This document shows, in pieces, positions 6,795 to 13,739 of a stretch of 17,102 nucleotides of DNA. The notes under the pieces were generated by a model that worked only from the letters and a program-made list of their open reading frames with translations, was not told the origin of the DNA and did not search any database. The DNA is taken from contig CAYXSA010000091.1 of NCBI GenBank assembly GCA_964467315.1, positions 1 to 17,102 on the forward strand, read 5' to 3'. Numbering within the stretch: the stretch's first letter is position 1; the number at the start of each line of letters is the position of its first letter. Position numbers and translations under genes: made by a program. Origin of the DNA: JAAFIM01 sp964467315. Its GTDB lineage: Bacteria; Bacteroidota; Bacteroidia; Chitinophagales; Saprospiraceae.

Positions 6795-8702
6795 ATGCCC
6801 AAAAAAGCGAAAACCCCAAAAAAGCGCGAGAGCCAAAAAAAGACGCTATTTATCAGTTGGCATTATACAACGCACGGCATCGCGTATTTGAAGCATATTT
6901 TGACGGCTTTTTATAGGGGCGATTATCAGTTGGGCGATGAGCGCAAATCGGGCTTGAGTCAGGAAGAATTGCAGGCTTATTGGGACGAGGAGGCGCGGCG
7001 GCAGTCGGGTTTTGTCTTCGATAAGGTCTTGTATTTGACGACGGAGGACGAGATATTTGACCAAGTATCTTGGCGGCGTAGACCTGCGAGCTTGGAGGAC
7101 GACGAGCTTATGAAGGCAGCGGGCACGCTGCAATGGTGGCAAAAGGTGCATACGAAGGACTGGACAATTGAGGAAGAGGACGCTTATTTTGCAAAAGAAT
7201 GTCCCGATTTGTTGCCTATTTTGTGCGAGCAGCGTTGGCGCGGAATGCAGTATTACCGCATCGACGACCAAATAAATTGGTTTTTGCATACCAGCAATGC
7301 GCAATACCTATACGGCGCGCAGACGGGTCGATTTGAAAAGCAGCATATCCCCATCAAGCAACTGCGCAATATCTCGCACATAGCGGAGCTGAAATACGAA
7401 TGGGTGCTGAAAATGCGCAAGAAATACGCCGATTATCGTTGGGTTATCAATACTTCTTTGGGCAGTTATGAAACGCAAACCATGTGGTATATCTTGGGCG
7501 AGGCGGGTCTGCTGCCAGAGGATACGCATTTTATCACGACCTACGATATAAAAAACAGCACCCCGCTGCGCTTCAAGCTGGTAACCATCGCCAAACAGCC
7601 CGTGCGCATCTACAGCGAGATACGCGATAGGCATATCGGCAGCGTTTACGACAAAGATAGAGGCGCGCCCTCGCGTATTTTGGCGGAGGCGAAATTTCGG
7701 AATTACATACGTCAGGGCTTTGCGCTGCTCCTACTCGGTGAGCGCGGCACGGGCAAAACGCGATTGATACAGGAAGTCGAAAAAAATCGGCAAAAATATG
7801 GTTTTCTGCCCAGCATGAAAATCGTGCGCGCCAACTGCGCCTCTTTCGACGACGACAACAAGGCTGAAGCCGACCTTTTCGGCTATGTAAAAGGGGCTTT
7901 TACGGGCGCAGACAGCGACAAAACGGGACTTTTTCAGGCGGCGCACGGGGGAGTGCTTTTTTTGGACGAGGTGCATCACCTTTCGCAGCGCGTACAAGCA
8001 AAATTGATGACTGCCTTACAGACAAATGACCAAAACGAGTTCCGCATACGCCGACTAAAATCCGACAAGGAAGAAAACGTGAAGTGTACGCTTGTTTTTG
8101 CTTCCAATTTGTCCGTAAATCTGCTGCGGCAGCGCCTGTATCCCGATTTATTCGACCGCATTACGCAGTTGATAGTAGAGTTTCCCCCTTTACGCGATAC
8201 TCAAGACGAGTTGGATACGGATTGGAAAAATATCTGGCAGCAGTTGCGATTTGAGGAGCAAAATTTACCTGTGCCTACAGATGCGGTATTTATGAATTGG
8301 CTACGCAGGCAAGATTTATGGGGAAATTACCGAGATTTGCAAAAAATTGCTATCTACTACAAGACCTATCTCGATATCGAAAGGCGAGAAGATAAGGAAG
8401 CCTTACAGCATATCAATAGACAGCATAAAGTAAAATCGGCAGCCGAATTTGCGATGCGAGAATTTGAGCTATATTACAGCCGTATGCCCGACGAATCGGG
8501 GCAGTCGCACCCGTATTTCAACGAAAAAAAGTCGCCCAAAGATATGGAGGTGCATTTTCGGGCAGATTTTGCCCGCTGGGCTCAAGGCAAGTTTGGCGGC
8601 ATCAAACAAGCGGCGCAGTACTTTTACGAAAAATTTGGGCAAGAAAACTCTATCGCAGAGCGCACCTTATACGATTGGTTATCAGTAGTAAGTAGTAAGT
8701 AG
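6795..8702 (+). CDS. RtcR-like regulator: CARF-like domain + AAA+ sigma54 activator
   Basis: Probable bacterial enhancer-binding protein that remodels sigma54 RNA polymerase when its N-terminal domain binds a ligand. Residues about 16-275 look CARF-like: strand KTLFISW (16-22) and RWVINTSLGSYETQTMWYIL (215-234) followed by HFITTYD (245-251), which parallels the CARF motif of RtcR. The AAA+ part is complete: Walker A GERGTGKT (315-322), GAFTGA (367-372), Walker B LFLDE (388-392), sensor I around N438, arginine finger in DLFDRI (R455) and sensor II GNYRDLQ (510-516). The C-terminus (about 600-630, ending AERTLYDWLS) looks like a helix-turn-helix but is not an obvious Fis type. The ATG at 6795 is preferred: the in-frame TTG at 6741 would encode part of the GC-rich repeat. 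The last codons and TAG stop lie in a heptamer array. No rtcA or rtcB is nearby, so ligand and target are unknown. Confidence 0.8.
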   Translation: MPKKAKTPKKRESQKKTLFISWHYTTHGIAYLKHILTAFYRGDYQLGDERKSGLSQEELQAYWDEEARRQSGFVFDKVLYLTTEDEIFDQVSWRRRPASLEDDELMKAAGTLQWWQKVHTKDWTIEEEDAYFAKECPDLLPILCEQRWRGMQYYRIDDQINWFLHTSNAQYLYGAQTGRFEKQHIPIKQLRNISHIAELKYEWVLKMRKKYADYRWVINTSLGSYETQTMWYILGEAGLLPEDTHFITTYDIKNSTPLRFKLVTIAKQPVRIYSEIRDRHIGSVYDKDRGAPSRILAEAKFRNYIRQGFALLLLGERGTGKTRLIQEVEKNRQKYGFLPSMKIVRANCASFDDDNKAEADLFGYVKGAFTGADSDKTGLFQAAHGGVLFLDEVHHLSQRVQAKLMTALQTNDQNEFRIRRLKSDKEENVKCTLVFASNLSVNLLRQRLYPDLFDRITQLIVEFPPLRDTQDELDTDWKNIWQQLRFEEQNLPVPTDAVFMNWLRRQDLWGNYRDLQKIAIYYKTYLDIERREDKEALQHINRQHKVKSAAEFAMREFELYYSRMPDESGQSHPYFNEKKSPKDMEVHFRADFARWAQGKFGGIKQAAQYFYEKFGQENSIAERTLYDWLSVVSSK

Positions 8703-8754
8703 TAAGATTTTTCGTATTCGTGTTATTTACTACTTACTACTTACTACTTACTAC
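8684..8754 (+). other. Heptamer inverted repeat, 22-bp potential stem
   Basis: AGTAGTA three times (8684-8704) is the reverse complement of the TACTTAC array that follows. Positions 8685-8706 can pair without mismatch to 8733-8754 around a 26-nt AT-rich loop. The left arm includes the final codons and stop of the CARF-AAA+ gene. It could act as an A/T-rich terminator-like stem, but there is no clear U tract after it. Confidence 0.75.
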
Positions 8755-8789
8755 ATACTACATACTACTTACTACATACTACTTACTAC
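8731..8789 (+). repeat. Heptamer array (TACTTAC/TACATAC)x8
   Basis: Eight tandem 7-bp units, five TACTTAC and three TACATAC, plus TAC. It is open in the symporter's reading frame and would encode a false TTYYLLL heptad. The ATG of the symporter follows 8 bases later. Confidence 0.95.
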
Positions 8790-8797
8790 TAAAATAC

Positions 8798-10117
8798 ATG
8801 AGCCTACTCGCTACCATCTCGCGCATTCCTACCCACTGGAAAATTTTGATTAGTATGCTGCTTGGCGTGCTCGTGGGCTTCATTGCCATGCAGACAGGCA
8901 ATGCTCTATTTGTCAAAAATTGGATAGAGCCTTGGGGGACTATTTTTATAGGCTTGCTCAAGATGGTGGCTATCCCGCTAATTATCGTATCTCTCATAAA
9001 GGGAGTTTCCGACCTGCGCGATATGTCCAAGCTATCGGCTATCGGTGGGCGCACGATGGGCTTGTATGTGGTAACCACCGCTATAGCCACGACTATCGGC
9101 TTAGTGGTCGTCAATTTATTTCAACCAGGGGCAGGCATCACCGCCGAAACCCGAGAAAAAATCATGCAGCTCGACCCTGCTGCAGCTGCCAAATTGCAGG
9201 AAAAGGTAGCAGGCGCAGAAAAAATAGCCGCCGCACAAGGGGAACTTAGCCCTTTAAAATTTCTCGTCGATATCGTCCCTGACAATTTCATGCTTGCCAC
9301 CACGCAGAACGGGCAGATGTTGCAGGTCATATTTTTTGTCGTCCTCTTTGCTATCGCCCTTGTGCTCGCTCGCCCCGAAGAGAACCCGCCCGTGCGCATC
9401 GTCAAAGATTTTTTCGACGGTGCCAATACGGTCGTCTTGAAAATGATAGATATTATCATGGCTATAGCGCCTTTGGGCGTTTTTGCCCTGCTTGCCAATC
9501 TCGTAGCCACCGCGCCGAGCAACGATATTTTCATATCCTTAGGCTGGTACGCTTTCGCCGTCGTCTTCGGCTTGCTGCTCATGATGGGTTTCGATGTGCT
9601 GATAGCTTGGATTTTCGGCGGACGCTCGCCTTTGAAATTCCTGCGCGCCATCGCCCCCGCCCAACTCTTGGCGTTTTCGTCCTCTTCCTCTGCGGCGACC
9701 ATGCCCGTAACCATGCACTGCGCCACCAAAAATTTGGGCATCGACGATGAAGTCGCCAGCTTCGTCATACCCGTCGGCGCTACCGTCAATATGGACGGCA
9801 CGGCGCTCTATCAAGCAGTTGCGACTGTTTTCATCGCGCAGGCGATGGGCGTGCCGCTTGACCTTTCGGTTCAAGCCTCCATCGTGCTGACGGCTACGCT
9901 TGCCTCCATCGGTTCGGCGGCGGTACCAGGTGCAGGTATGCTTATGTTGGTCGTCATTTTGCAGTCCGTCGGCTTAGACCCCGCTACGGGTATTGTGCTA
10001 ATTTTCGCCATCGACCGCCCGCTCGATATGTGTAGAACCATCATTAACATTACGGGCGACCTCGCCGTCGGTACGGTCGTTGCCAAAAGCTTAGGCAAAT
10101 TGCACGAAAGAGATTAA
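8798..10117 (+). CDS. Sodium/proton:dicarboxylate (glutamate/aspartate) symporter
   Basis: Inner-membrane transporter of the DAACS family (GltPh/EAAT fold), importing acidic amino acids or C4-dicarboxylates with Na+ or H+. Hairpin 1 has the serine-rich SSSSS (294-298), TM7 has NMDGT (331-335), hairpin 2 has SIGSAAVPGAG (370-380) and TM8 has DRPLDMCRTIINITGD with D410, R413, T414 and N417. The arginine in TM8 favours an acidic rather than neutral substrate. An in-frame ATG at 8720 would add 26 residues encoded only by the heptamer repeat; the ATG at 8798 gives MSLLATISRIP and 439 residues, normal for the family. A hydrophilic Ala/Lys/Glu-rich loop (about 112-150) is typical of the 3-4 loop. 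It lies 95 bp downstream of the CARF-AAA+ gene; a functional link is possible but not shown. Confidence 0.93.
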   Translation: MSLLATISRIPTHWKILISMLLGVLVGFIAMQTGNALFVKNWIEPWGTIFIGLLKMVAIPLIIVSLIKGVSDLRDMSKLSAIGGRTMGLYVVTTAIATTIGLVVVNLFQPGAGITAETREKIMQLDPAAAAKLQEKVAGAEKIAAAQGELSPLKFLVDIVPDNFMLATTQNGQMLQVIFFVVLFAIALVLARPEENPPVRIVKDFFDGANTVVLKMIDIIMAIAPLGVFALLANLVATAPSNDIFISLGWYAFAVVFGLLLMMGFDVLIAWIFGGRSPLKFLRAIAPAQLLAFSSSSSAATMPVTMHCATKNLGIDDEVASFVIPVGATVNMDGTALYQAVATVFIAQAMGVPLDLSVQASIVLTATLASIGSAAVPGAGMLMLVVILQSVGLDPATGIVLIFAIDRPLDMCRTIINITGDLAVGTVVAKSLGKLHERD

Positions 10118-10119
10118 GT

Positions 10120-10157
10120 AACTGCGCGAAATAAATTCACATTTCGAAAGCGCAGTT
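10120..10157 (+). terminator. Hairpin after symporter gene
   Basis: AACTGCGC (10120-10127) pairs with GCGCAGTT (10150-10157), extended by GAAAT/ATTTC (10128-10132, 10141-10145) with a 4-nt bulge. It begins three bases after the stop codon. There is no downstream T run, so the terminator role is tentative. Confidence 0.45.
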
Positions 10158-10245
10158 TCGGGCTTGAAAAACAAGCGTAATTCCTGCCTTTTTTCGCAGC
10201 TGTCTGTAGGCGATTTCATTAAGGCATTCCAACCACTCGCCCCCC

Positions 10246-10287
10246 AAAAAAACAGTTTCCCGCAAATTTTAGTCTGCGGGAAACTGT
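10246..10287 (-). terminator. Rho-independent terminator for the outer-membrane protein gene
   Basis: Perfect 13-bp stem ACAGTTTCCCGCA / TGCGGGAAACTGT (10252-10264, 10275-10287) with a 10-nt loop. On the minus strand it is followed by seven T (10246-10252) and starts 18 nt beyond the gene's stop codon. Confidence 0.88.
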
Positions 10288-10305
10288 GCACTAAAAACTG
10301 TAGCT

Positions 10306-11181
10306 TTAAAACTGTAGACCCAAGAAAATTTGCAAGCCTATGTTTCGGTCTTTATCGGTGCGTGGGATTAGGCTGCCGTCGCTATTTAGTTTGTGCAAAG
10401 AGCGGTCGTATTGGTTGTTGCTGATGTCGAGCAAGCTGTATTGGAAGCGCGTGCCGACACGCAAACCAGGCGACAAATAAAAGGAAGCGCCTACATTGAA
10501 ACTAAGGTCGAAAAAATTGTAAAAATTTCCCTTTTTCTCGCTCTCGAAGTAGTATGCACCTATGCTACTGGGGTGTATGATGGTCGTACCCGCGATGCGT
10601 CCCGTGCGGGTCTCCTCCGTTACCACCTCGCCCGCTGCGTCTGAACCATAGCGAAAATCCAAATCGTATTCCACCAAGTCCTCCGCTGCTGCCTCATCGA
10701 TATATTTTAGCGTACCCAGCGCGCGCGAAGTAACCAAAAATCCCGCCGTTACGCCCGCATCAATGCTAAATTTATCGTCCACGAGCTCATAATAAAAGGA
10801 AATTGGCACTTCGACATAGCCATTTATCAGGTTCATCGCCATAATGCGCTTATGCCCCTGAAAGGTCTGCCCGCTCAATTCGGGAAATTTCATATACGAA
10901 GCACCTTCGTAGCGGTAATAGCTACCCTTTTGCACAAAAGCCAAATCGGCGTGCATACCCACACGGTCGGTAAATTGCAAGCGCGTCGTGAATGCCACCG
11001 CGATACGCACGCGCAAGGCATTATTTTCCAAATACGCGCCCGCATCGTCCTGCTCCCTCGCCCCCACAATGTCCGCCAGATTGATGCCCGCGCGTATGCC
11101 CATCTTAAAATCTTGCGCCGCCGCATGGATAGCCATCAATAAAAAAATAGCCAGCAAACTGGCAGTTGTAAGCATTCGCAT
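10306..11181 (-). CDS. Outer-membrane beta-barrel protein (OMP_b-brl-like)
   Basis: Small barrel protein of the porin-like family common in Bacteroidota (PorT / OMP_b-brl_2 type). A signal peptide with a long hydrophobic core ends at about AIHAAAQ (residues 17-23). The mature part begins KMGIRAGINLADIVG, alternates polar and hydrophobic residues, has repeated glycine-aromatic turns (VGMHADLAFVQKGSYY, SPGLRVGTRFQYSLLD) and ends in phenylalanine (FLGLQF), as expected for barrel insertion. The ATG at 11181 is used; Met3 (11175) is an alternative. A strong terminator follows. The function is unknown, as for most of this family. Confidence 0.8.
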   Translation of the reverse strand: MRMLTTASLLAIFLLMAIHAAAQDFKMGIRAGINLADIVGAREQDDAGAYLENNALRVRIAVAFTTRLQFTDRVGMHADLAFVQKGSYYRYEGASYMKFPELSGQTFQGHKRIMAMNLINGYVEVPISFYYELVDDKFSIDAGVTAGFLVTSRALGTLKYIDEAAAEDLVEYDLDFRYGSDAAGEVVTEETRTGRIAGTTIIHPSSIGAYYFESEKKGNFYNFFDLSFNVGASFYLSPGLRVGTRFQYSLLDISNNQYDRSLHKLNSDGSLIPRTDKDRNIGLQIFLGLQF

Positions 11182-11219
11182 AAGTATATACGCTGTGTTT
11201 TTATAATTTTTTAGGTAAA

Positions 11220-11240
11220 TGACGAGTTACGAGTTACGAG
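11220..11240 (+). repeat. Heptamer array TGACGAG(TTACGAG)2, left arm
   Basis: Three tandem heptamers just upstream of the outer-membrane protein gene. Their reverse complement lies at 11323-11343 on the other side of T-element copy 4. Confidence 0.9.
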
Positions 11241-11244
11241 TTGC

Positions 11245-11312
11245 ACATAATACTTGCTACCACTGCCGCCGCAAGGCGGCATAATACCTAAACATAACGC
11301 ACAACTCGTACA
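11245..11312 (+). repeat. T-element copy 4
   Basis: TACTTGCTACCACT, hairpin GCCGCC-GCAA-GGCGGC at 11265-11280, then ATAATACCT. It closely matches copy 1 and is enclosed by inverted heptamer arrays. Confidence 0.8.
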
Positions 11313-11322
11313 CAAAACACAA

Positions 11323-11343
11323 TCGTAATTCGTAACTCGTAAC
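11323..11343 (+). repeat. Heptamer array (TCGTAAT)(TCGTAAC)2, right arm
   Basis: Three tandem heptamers, the reverse complement of 11220-11240. G-element copy D starts two bases later. Confidence 0.9.
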
Positions 11344-11345
11344 TA

Positions 11346-11517
11346 TGGCGTGCCCCCGCTCCCCGCGCTAACGCGCTTAAAGGTCGCGGGGTCGGGCTAT
11401 GCGTTGCAGCCCCACCGCCTATGGCGGCGTGGCTTCCACTGCTATCCCTCACGCGCAGCGCCCGCCTTGCGGGCGCTGTAAAGCCGTTGTATGCAACGGC
11501 TCTACAAAGGCACATAA
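11346..11517 (+). repeat. G-element copy D (near full length)
   Basis: Starts GGCGTGCCCCCGCTCC. A CCCCGCG...CGCGGGG stem leads to the boxes CTATGC (11397-11402) and CTATCC (11442-11447), with an AGCC...GGCT stem enclosing CCGCC-TAT-GGCGG. It continues with GCGCCCGC-CTT-GCGGGCGC (11458-11476) and AGCCGTTG-TATG-CAACGGCT (11482-11501), ending GGCACATAAAAA. Gap 11182-11520 (339 bp) is almost entirely heptamers, T-element and G-element. Confidence 0.8.
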
Positions 11518-11520
11518 AAA

Positions 11521-13218
11521 TCACTTTTCACTCCACTGCATCACGCTGGCGTATTCTTGCAGATAGGCTGCGTGCTGCGCCTGCGCCGTTTCGGGCGACT
11601 GCGATAGGGCGTTTTGCAGCCATTTGAAGATGCGCTCAGCGCTTTTTTCCAAGCGAGGACGCTCAAAATAAAGCCAACCCGTGCGCCGAATTAAAAAATC
11701 CTCCATAGTGGTTACCATCTCATAATCAACGCCATATAGCAATTCGGCGTATTCGAGTGCCTGCGCTCCGTCGCCTGCCAACTGCGGAGCCAATTCGTAG
11801 GCGCGCTCTATGATAAGGTCAAGATTCGAGCCGTAGCGCTGTGCAAGAGCGATTAGCTCGCTGGGATGTACGCCTAAGTCGCGCATACTCGTCGAACGCT
11901 TTTGCACAAACTCATCGAAGGCGCGGCGATTATCGAAATCAGCCCCATTTACCCGCAGATTAGCCGTGCGGCAGGCTATAGATTTGCCCATTTTCTTGCA
12001 AACTAAGTCCACAACCCGCTCCGCCATTTTTCTATAACCCGTCAGCTTGCCGCCCGCGATGGAAATAAGCCCCGAAGAGGATACAAATATCTCGTCCTTG
12101 CGCGATAGCTCTGAAGGCGATTTGCCTTCCTGATGTATGAGCGGACGCAGACCCGCCCAAGTCGAAATAACGTCTTTGCGGCTTAGTTTTGCCGTCGGGA
12201 ACATTTCGTTGGCGGCGGCGAGGATATAGTCTACGTCGGCGCTATCGGCTTGGGGATTGTCCGTGCTTTCTTTGTAATTGGTGTCCGTCGTACCGATATA
12301 CGTTACCCCCTGTCGCGGAATGGCAAAACACATACGTTTATCCGCCAATACATCGAAATAGGCAGACTGCTGCAAGGGCAGCCGCTCGCGCGGCACGACA
12401 ATATGTACCCCCTTTGTGAGGTGAAGGCGTTTGCCGCGTACGCCTTCCGTATCTACGGCGCGCAGCGTATCCACCCAAGGCCCTGCTGCGTTGATGATGT
12501 ACTTTGCACGCAGGCGCACAGGTGCAGCATCTGGCTGCAAAGCATCACGCACTATAGCTACAGGCTGCGCCTCATCGGCAAAATCAAAGCCCTCTACGGC
12601 TGCATAATTTAGGCATAACCCCCCATTGGCAACGGCAGTTTTGATGGTTTCTATGGTTAGGCGGGCATCGTCGGTGCGATACTCATAGTATAAGCCCCCG
12701 CCTTTGACGATGTCCTTGCGCAGTAGCGGCTCTACGGATAGGGTTTCATCGGCGGGCATCATGCGGCGGCGCTCCTTTTTGTCGACCTTCGCCAGATAGT
12801 CATACACCCAAAGCCCCAAAGAACTCATCATCTTACCCAGTGAGCCGCCCTCTACGATGGGCAAAAGCATACGCTCCGCCAGCACCAAATGCCGCGCATT
12901 GCGATGCACTATAGCACGCTCCAAACCTACCTCGCGCACCAAGCGGATTTCGAGCTGCTTTAGGTAGCGCAAACCGCCATGTATGAGCTTGGTCGAACGG
13001 CTCGAAGTGCCCGAAGCAAAATCCCGCTTTTCTACCAAAGCCACCCGCAGACCACGCGTAGCCGCATCTAAAGCGATGCCCGCCCCCGTAATCCCGCCCC
13101 CGATAACCAAAACATCAAATTCCTCTTCCCGCAAGCGCTGCCAGTATGCAGCGCGATGCAGCGCCGAAAACGAGACAGGCTTAGTAGGCAATGTATTTTC
13201 CATAAAATAATAATCCAT
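11521..13218 (-). CDS. glpD: FAD-dependent (aerobic) glycerol-3-phosphate dehydrogenase
   Basis: Membrane-associated flavoenzyme that oxidises sn-glycerol-3-phosphate to dihydroxyacetone phosphate and passes electrons to quinone. The FAD-binding motif GGGITGAG is at residues 40-47, followed by EKRDFASGTSSRSTKLIHGG (63-82), the family signature. Later motifs are INAAGPWVD, the GTTDTNY region and the LISIAGGKLTGYRKMAE segment. A C-terminal DAO_C domain follows, for 565 residues in all. Met6 (13203) is an equally good start; both fit the candidate promoter at 13243-13251. The last residues SEK and the stop are encoded by an AAAAGTG-type heptamer pair. gpsA, the opposing enzyme, is at 2272-3294. 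No glpF or glpK is in the window. Confidence 0.94.
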   Translation of the reverse strand: MDYYFMENTLPTKPVSFSALHRAAYWQRLREEEFDVLVIGGGITGAGIALDAATRGLRVALVEKRDFASGTSSRSTKLIHGGLRYLKQLEIRLVREVGLERAIVHRNARHLVLAERMLLPIVEGGSLGKMMSSLGLWVYDYLAKVDKKERRRMMPADETLSVEPLLRKDIVKGGGLYYEYRTDDARLTIETIKTAVANGGLCLNYAAVEGFDFADEAQPVAIVRDALQPDAAPVRLRAKYIINAAGPWVDTLRAVDTEGVRGKRLHLTKGVHIVVPRERLPLQQSAYFDVLADKRMCFAIPRQGVTYIGTTDTNYKESTDNPQADSADVDYILAAANEMFPTAKLSRKDVISTWAGLRPLIHQEGKSPSELSRKDEIFVSSSGLISIAGGKLTGYRKMAERVVDLVCKKMGKSIACRTANLRVNGADFDNRRAFDEFVQKRSTSMRDLGVHPSELIALAQRYGSNLDLIIERAYELAPQLAGDGAQALEYAELLYGVDYEMVTTMEDFLIRRTGWLYFERPRLEKSAERIFKWLQNALSQSPETAQAQHAAYLQEYASVMQWSEK

Positions 13219-13242
13219 GTTGCTATTTAGCTATTGCAAGCC

Positions 13243-13251
13243 GCAAAGGTA
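13243..13251 (-). promoter_or_regulatory. Candidate -7 box TACCTTTGC for glpD
   Basis: Reads TACCTTTGC on the minus strand, matching the Bacteroidota -7 consensus TAnnTTTG, 25 nt upstream of the first ATG. No convincing TTG is present at the -33 position, so this is a single-box match. Confidence 0.45.
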
Positions 13252-13261
13252 CACTAAAGAA

Positions 13262-13275
13262 TTACGAGTTACGAA
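13262..13275 (+). repeat. Short heptamer pair (TTACGAG)(TTACGAA)
   Basis: Two tandem heptamers leading directly into T-element copy 5, the same arrangement as at 1879-1890. Confidence 0.8.
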
Positions 13276-13350
13276 TGTGCTTTGTGTATAAGTTGTACTT
13301 TATGTACAGGTACTATGCCGCCTTGCGGCGGCAGTAGTAGCAAGTACTAT
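13270..13350 (-). repeat. T-element copy 5
   Basis: Inverted copy with hairpin GCCGCC-TTGC-GGCGGC at 13317-13332, GGTACTATG on its left and AGTAGTAGCAAGTACTATG on its right. It lies about 50 bp upstream of glpD. Confidence 0.8.
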
Positions 13351-13352
13351 GC

Positions 13353-13519
13353 GCTTCGCCTTCGGTTCGTCATTCGCTTTGCCTTAACTTTGTTTTCGTT
13401 ATTATCAGCTGTTATTTGCACAATGCTAAATTGATATGTTTATATATTAAGTTTCTGTATTCAACTTTTATGCTATTTTTGGCGCAGAATTTATAGGCTA
13501 AACTTGAATAACAGATTTT
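13353..13519 (+). other. AT-rich intergenic stretch
   Basis: Part of the 521-bp gap between glpD and the first globin-STAS gene. It is AT-rich single-copy sequence as far as can be seen. TAACTTTG at 13385-13392 matches the -7 box on the plus strand but has no -33 partner and lies about 350 bp from the next start codon. No gene is apparent. Confidence 0.5.
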
Positions 13520-13527
13520 GTGTGAGC

Positions 13528-13655
13528 GGGTGTAGGGGCGCGCCGCCTGTGGCGCGGTATAGGGGCAGCGCAGGCGCTGCCCCTATACTGAAACCCCGCA
13601 ACACGCGACCCCGCGCGCCCGCCTTTGCGGGCATTGCGCGGGGGCACACCCTAAA
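13528..13655 (-). repeat. G-element copy E (partial) with long palindrome
   Basis: Read on the minus strand it begins GGGTGTGCCCCCGCGC, has the GCCCGC-AAA-GGCGGGC-type hairpin and GCGCGGGGTCG, then diverges from the other copies and lacks both CTATCC boxes. It contains GTATAGGGGCAGCGC / GCGCTGCCCCTATAC (13557-13571, 13574-13588), 15-bp perfect arms separated by 2 nt, and a neighbouring CGCGCC...GGCGCG stem. Confidence 0.65.
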
Positions 13656-13739
13656 AAAACGTAAACGAACAAAAACGGAAACAAGACTTTTCACACTTTA
13701 TAAATTTTTAAGCTACTTAAAAAAAACATACAAGCCATC

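Noticed and set aside
8720..8797. N-terminal extension of the symporter from ATG 8720 (TTYYLLL heptads)
   Set aside because: The extension is simply the in-frame translation of the TACTTAC array; ATG 8798 gives the normal family length and N-terminus.
10164..10424. Plus-strand open frame after the symporter gene
   Set aside because: It spans the strong minus-strand terminator and the 3' end of the outer-membrane protein gene; no domain is recognisable.
10790..10830. TTGGCAC resembling a sigma54 -24 element
   Set aside because: It lies inside the outer-membrane protein gene and lacks the TTGC -12 element at proper spacing. No full -24/-12 promoter was found by eye on either strand.
13385..13392. 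TAACTTTG as promoter of the first globin-STAS gene
   Set aside because: It has no -33 TTG, lies about 350 bp upstream, and a G-element lies between; kept only as a remark.
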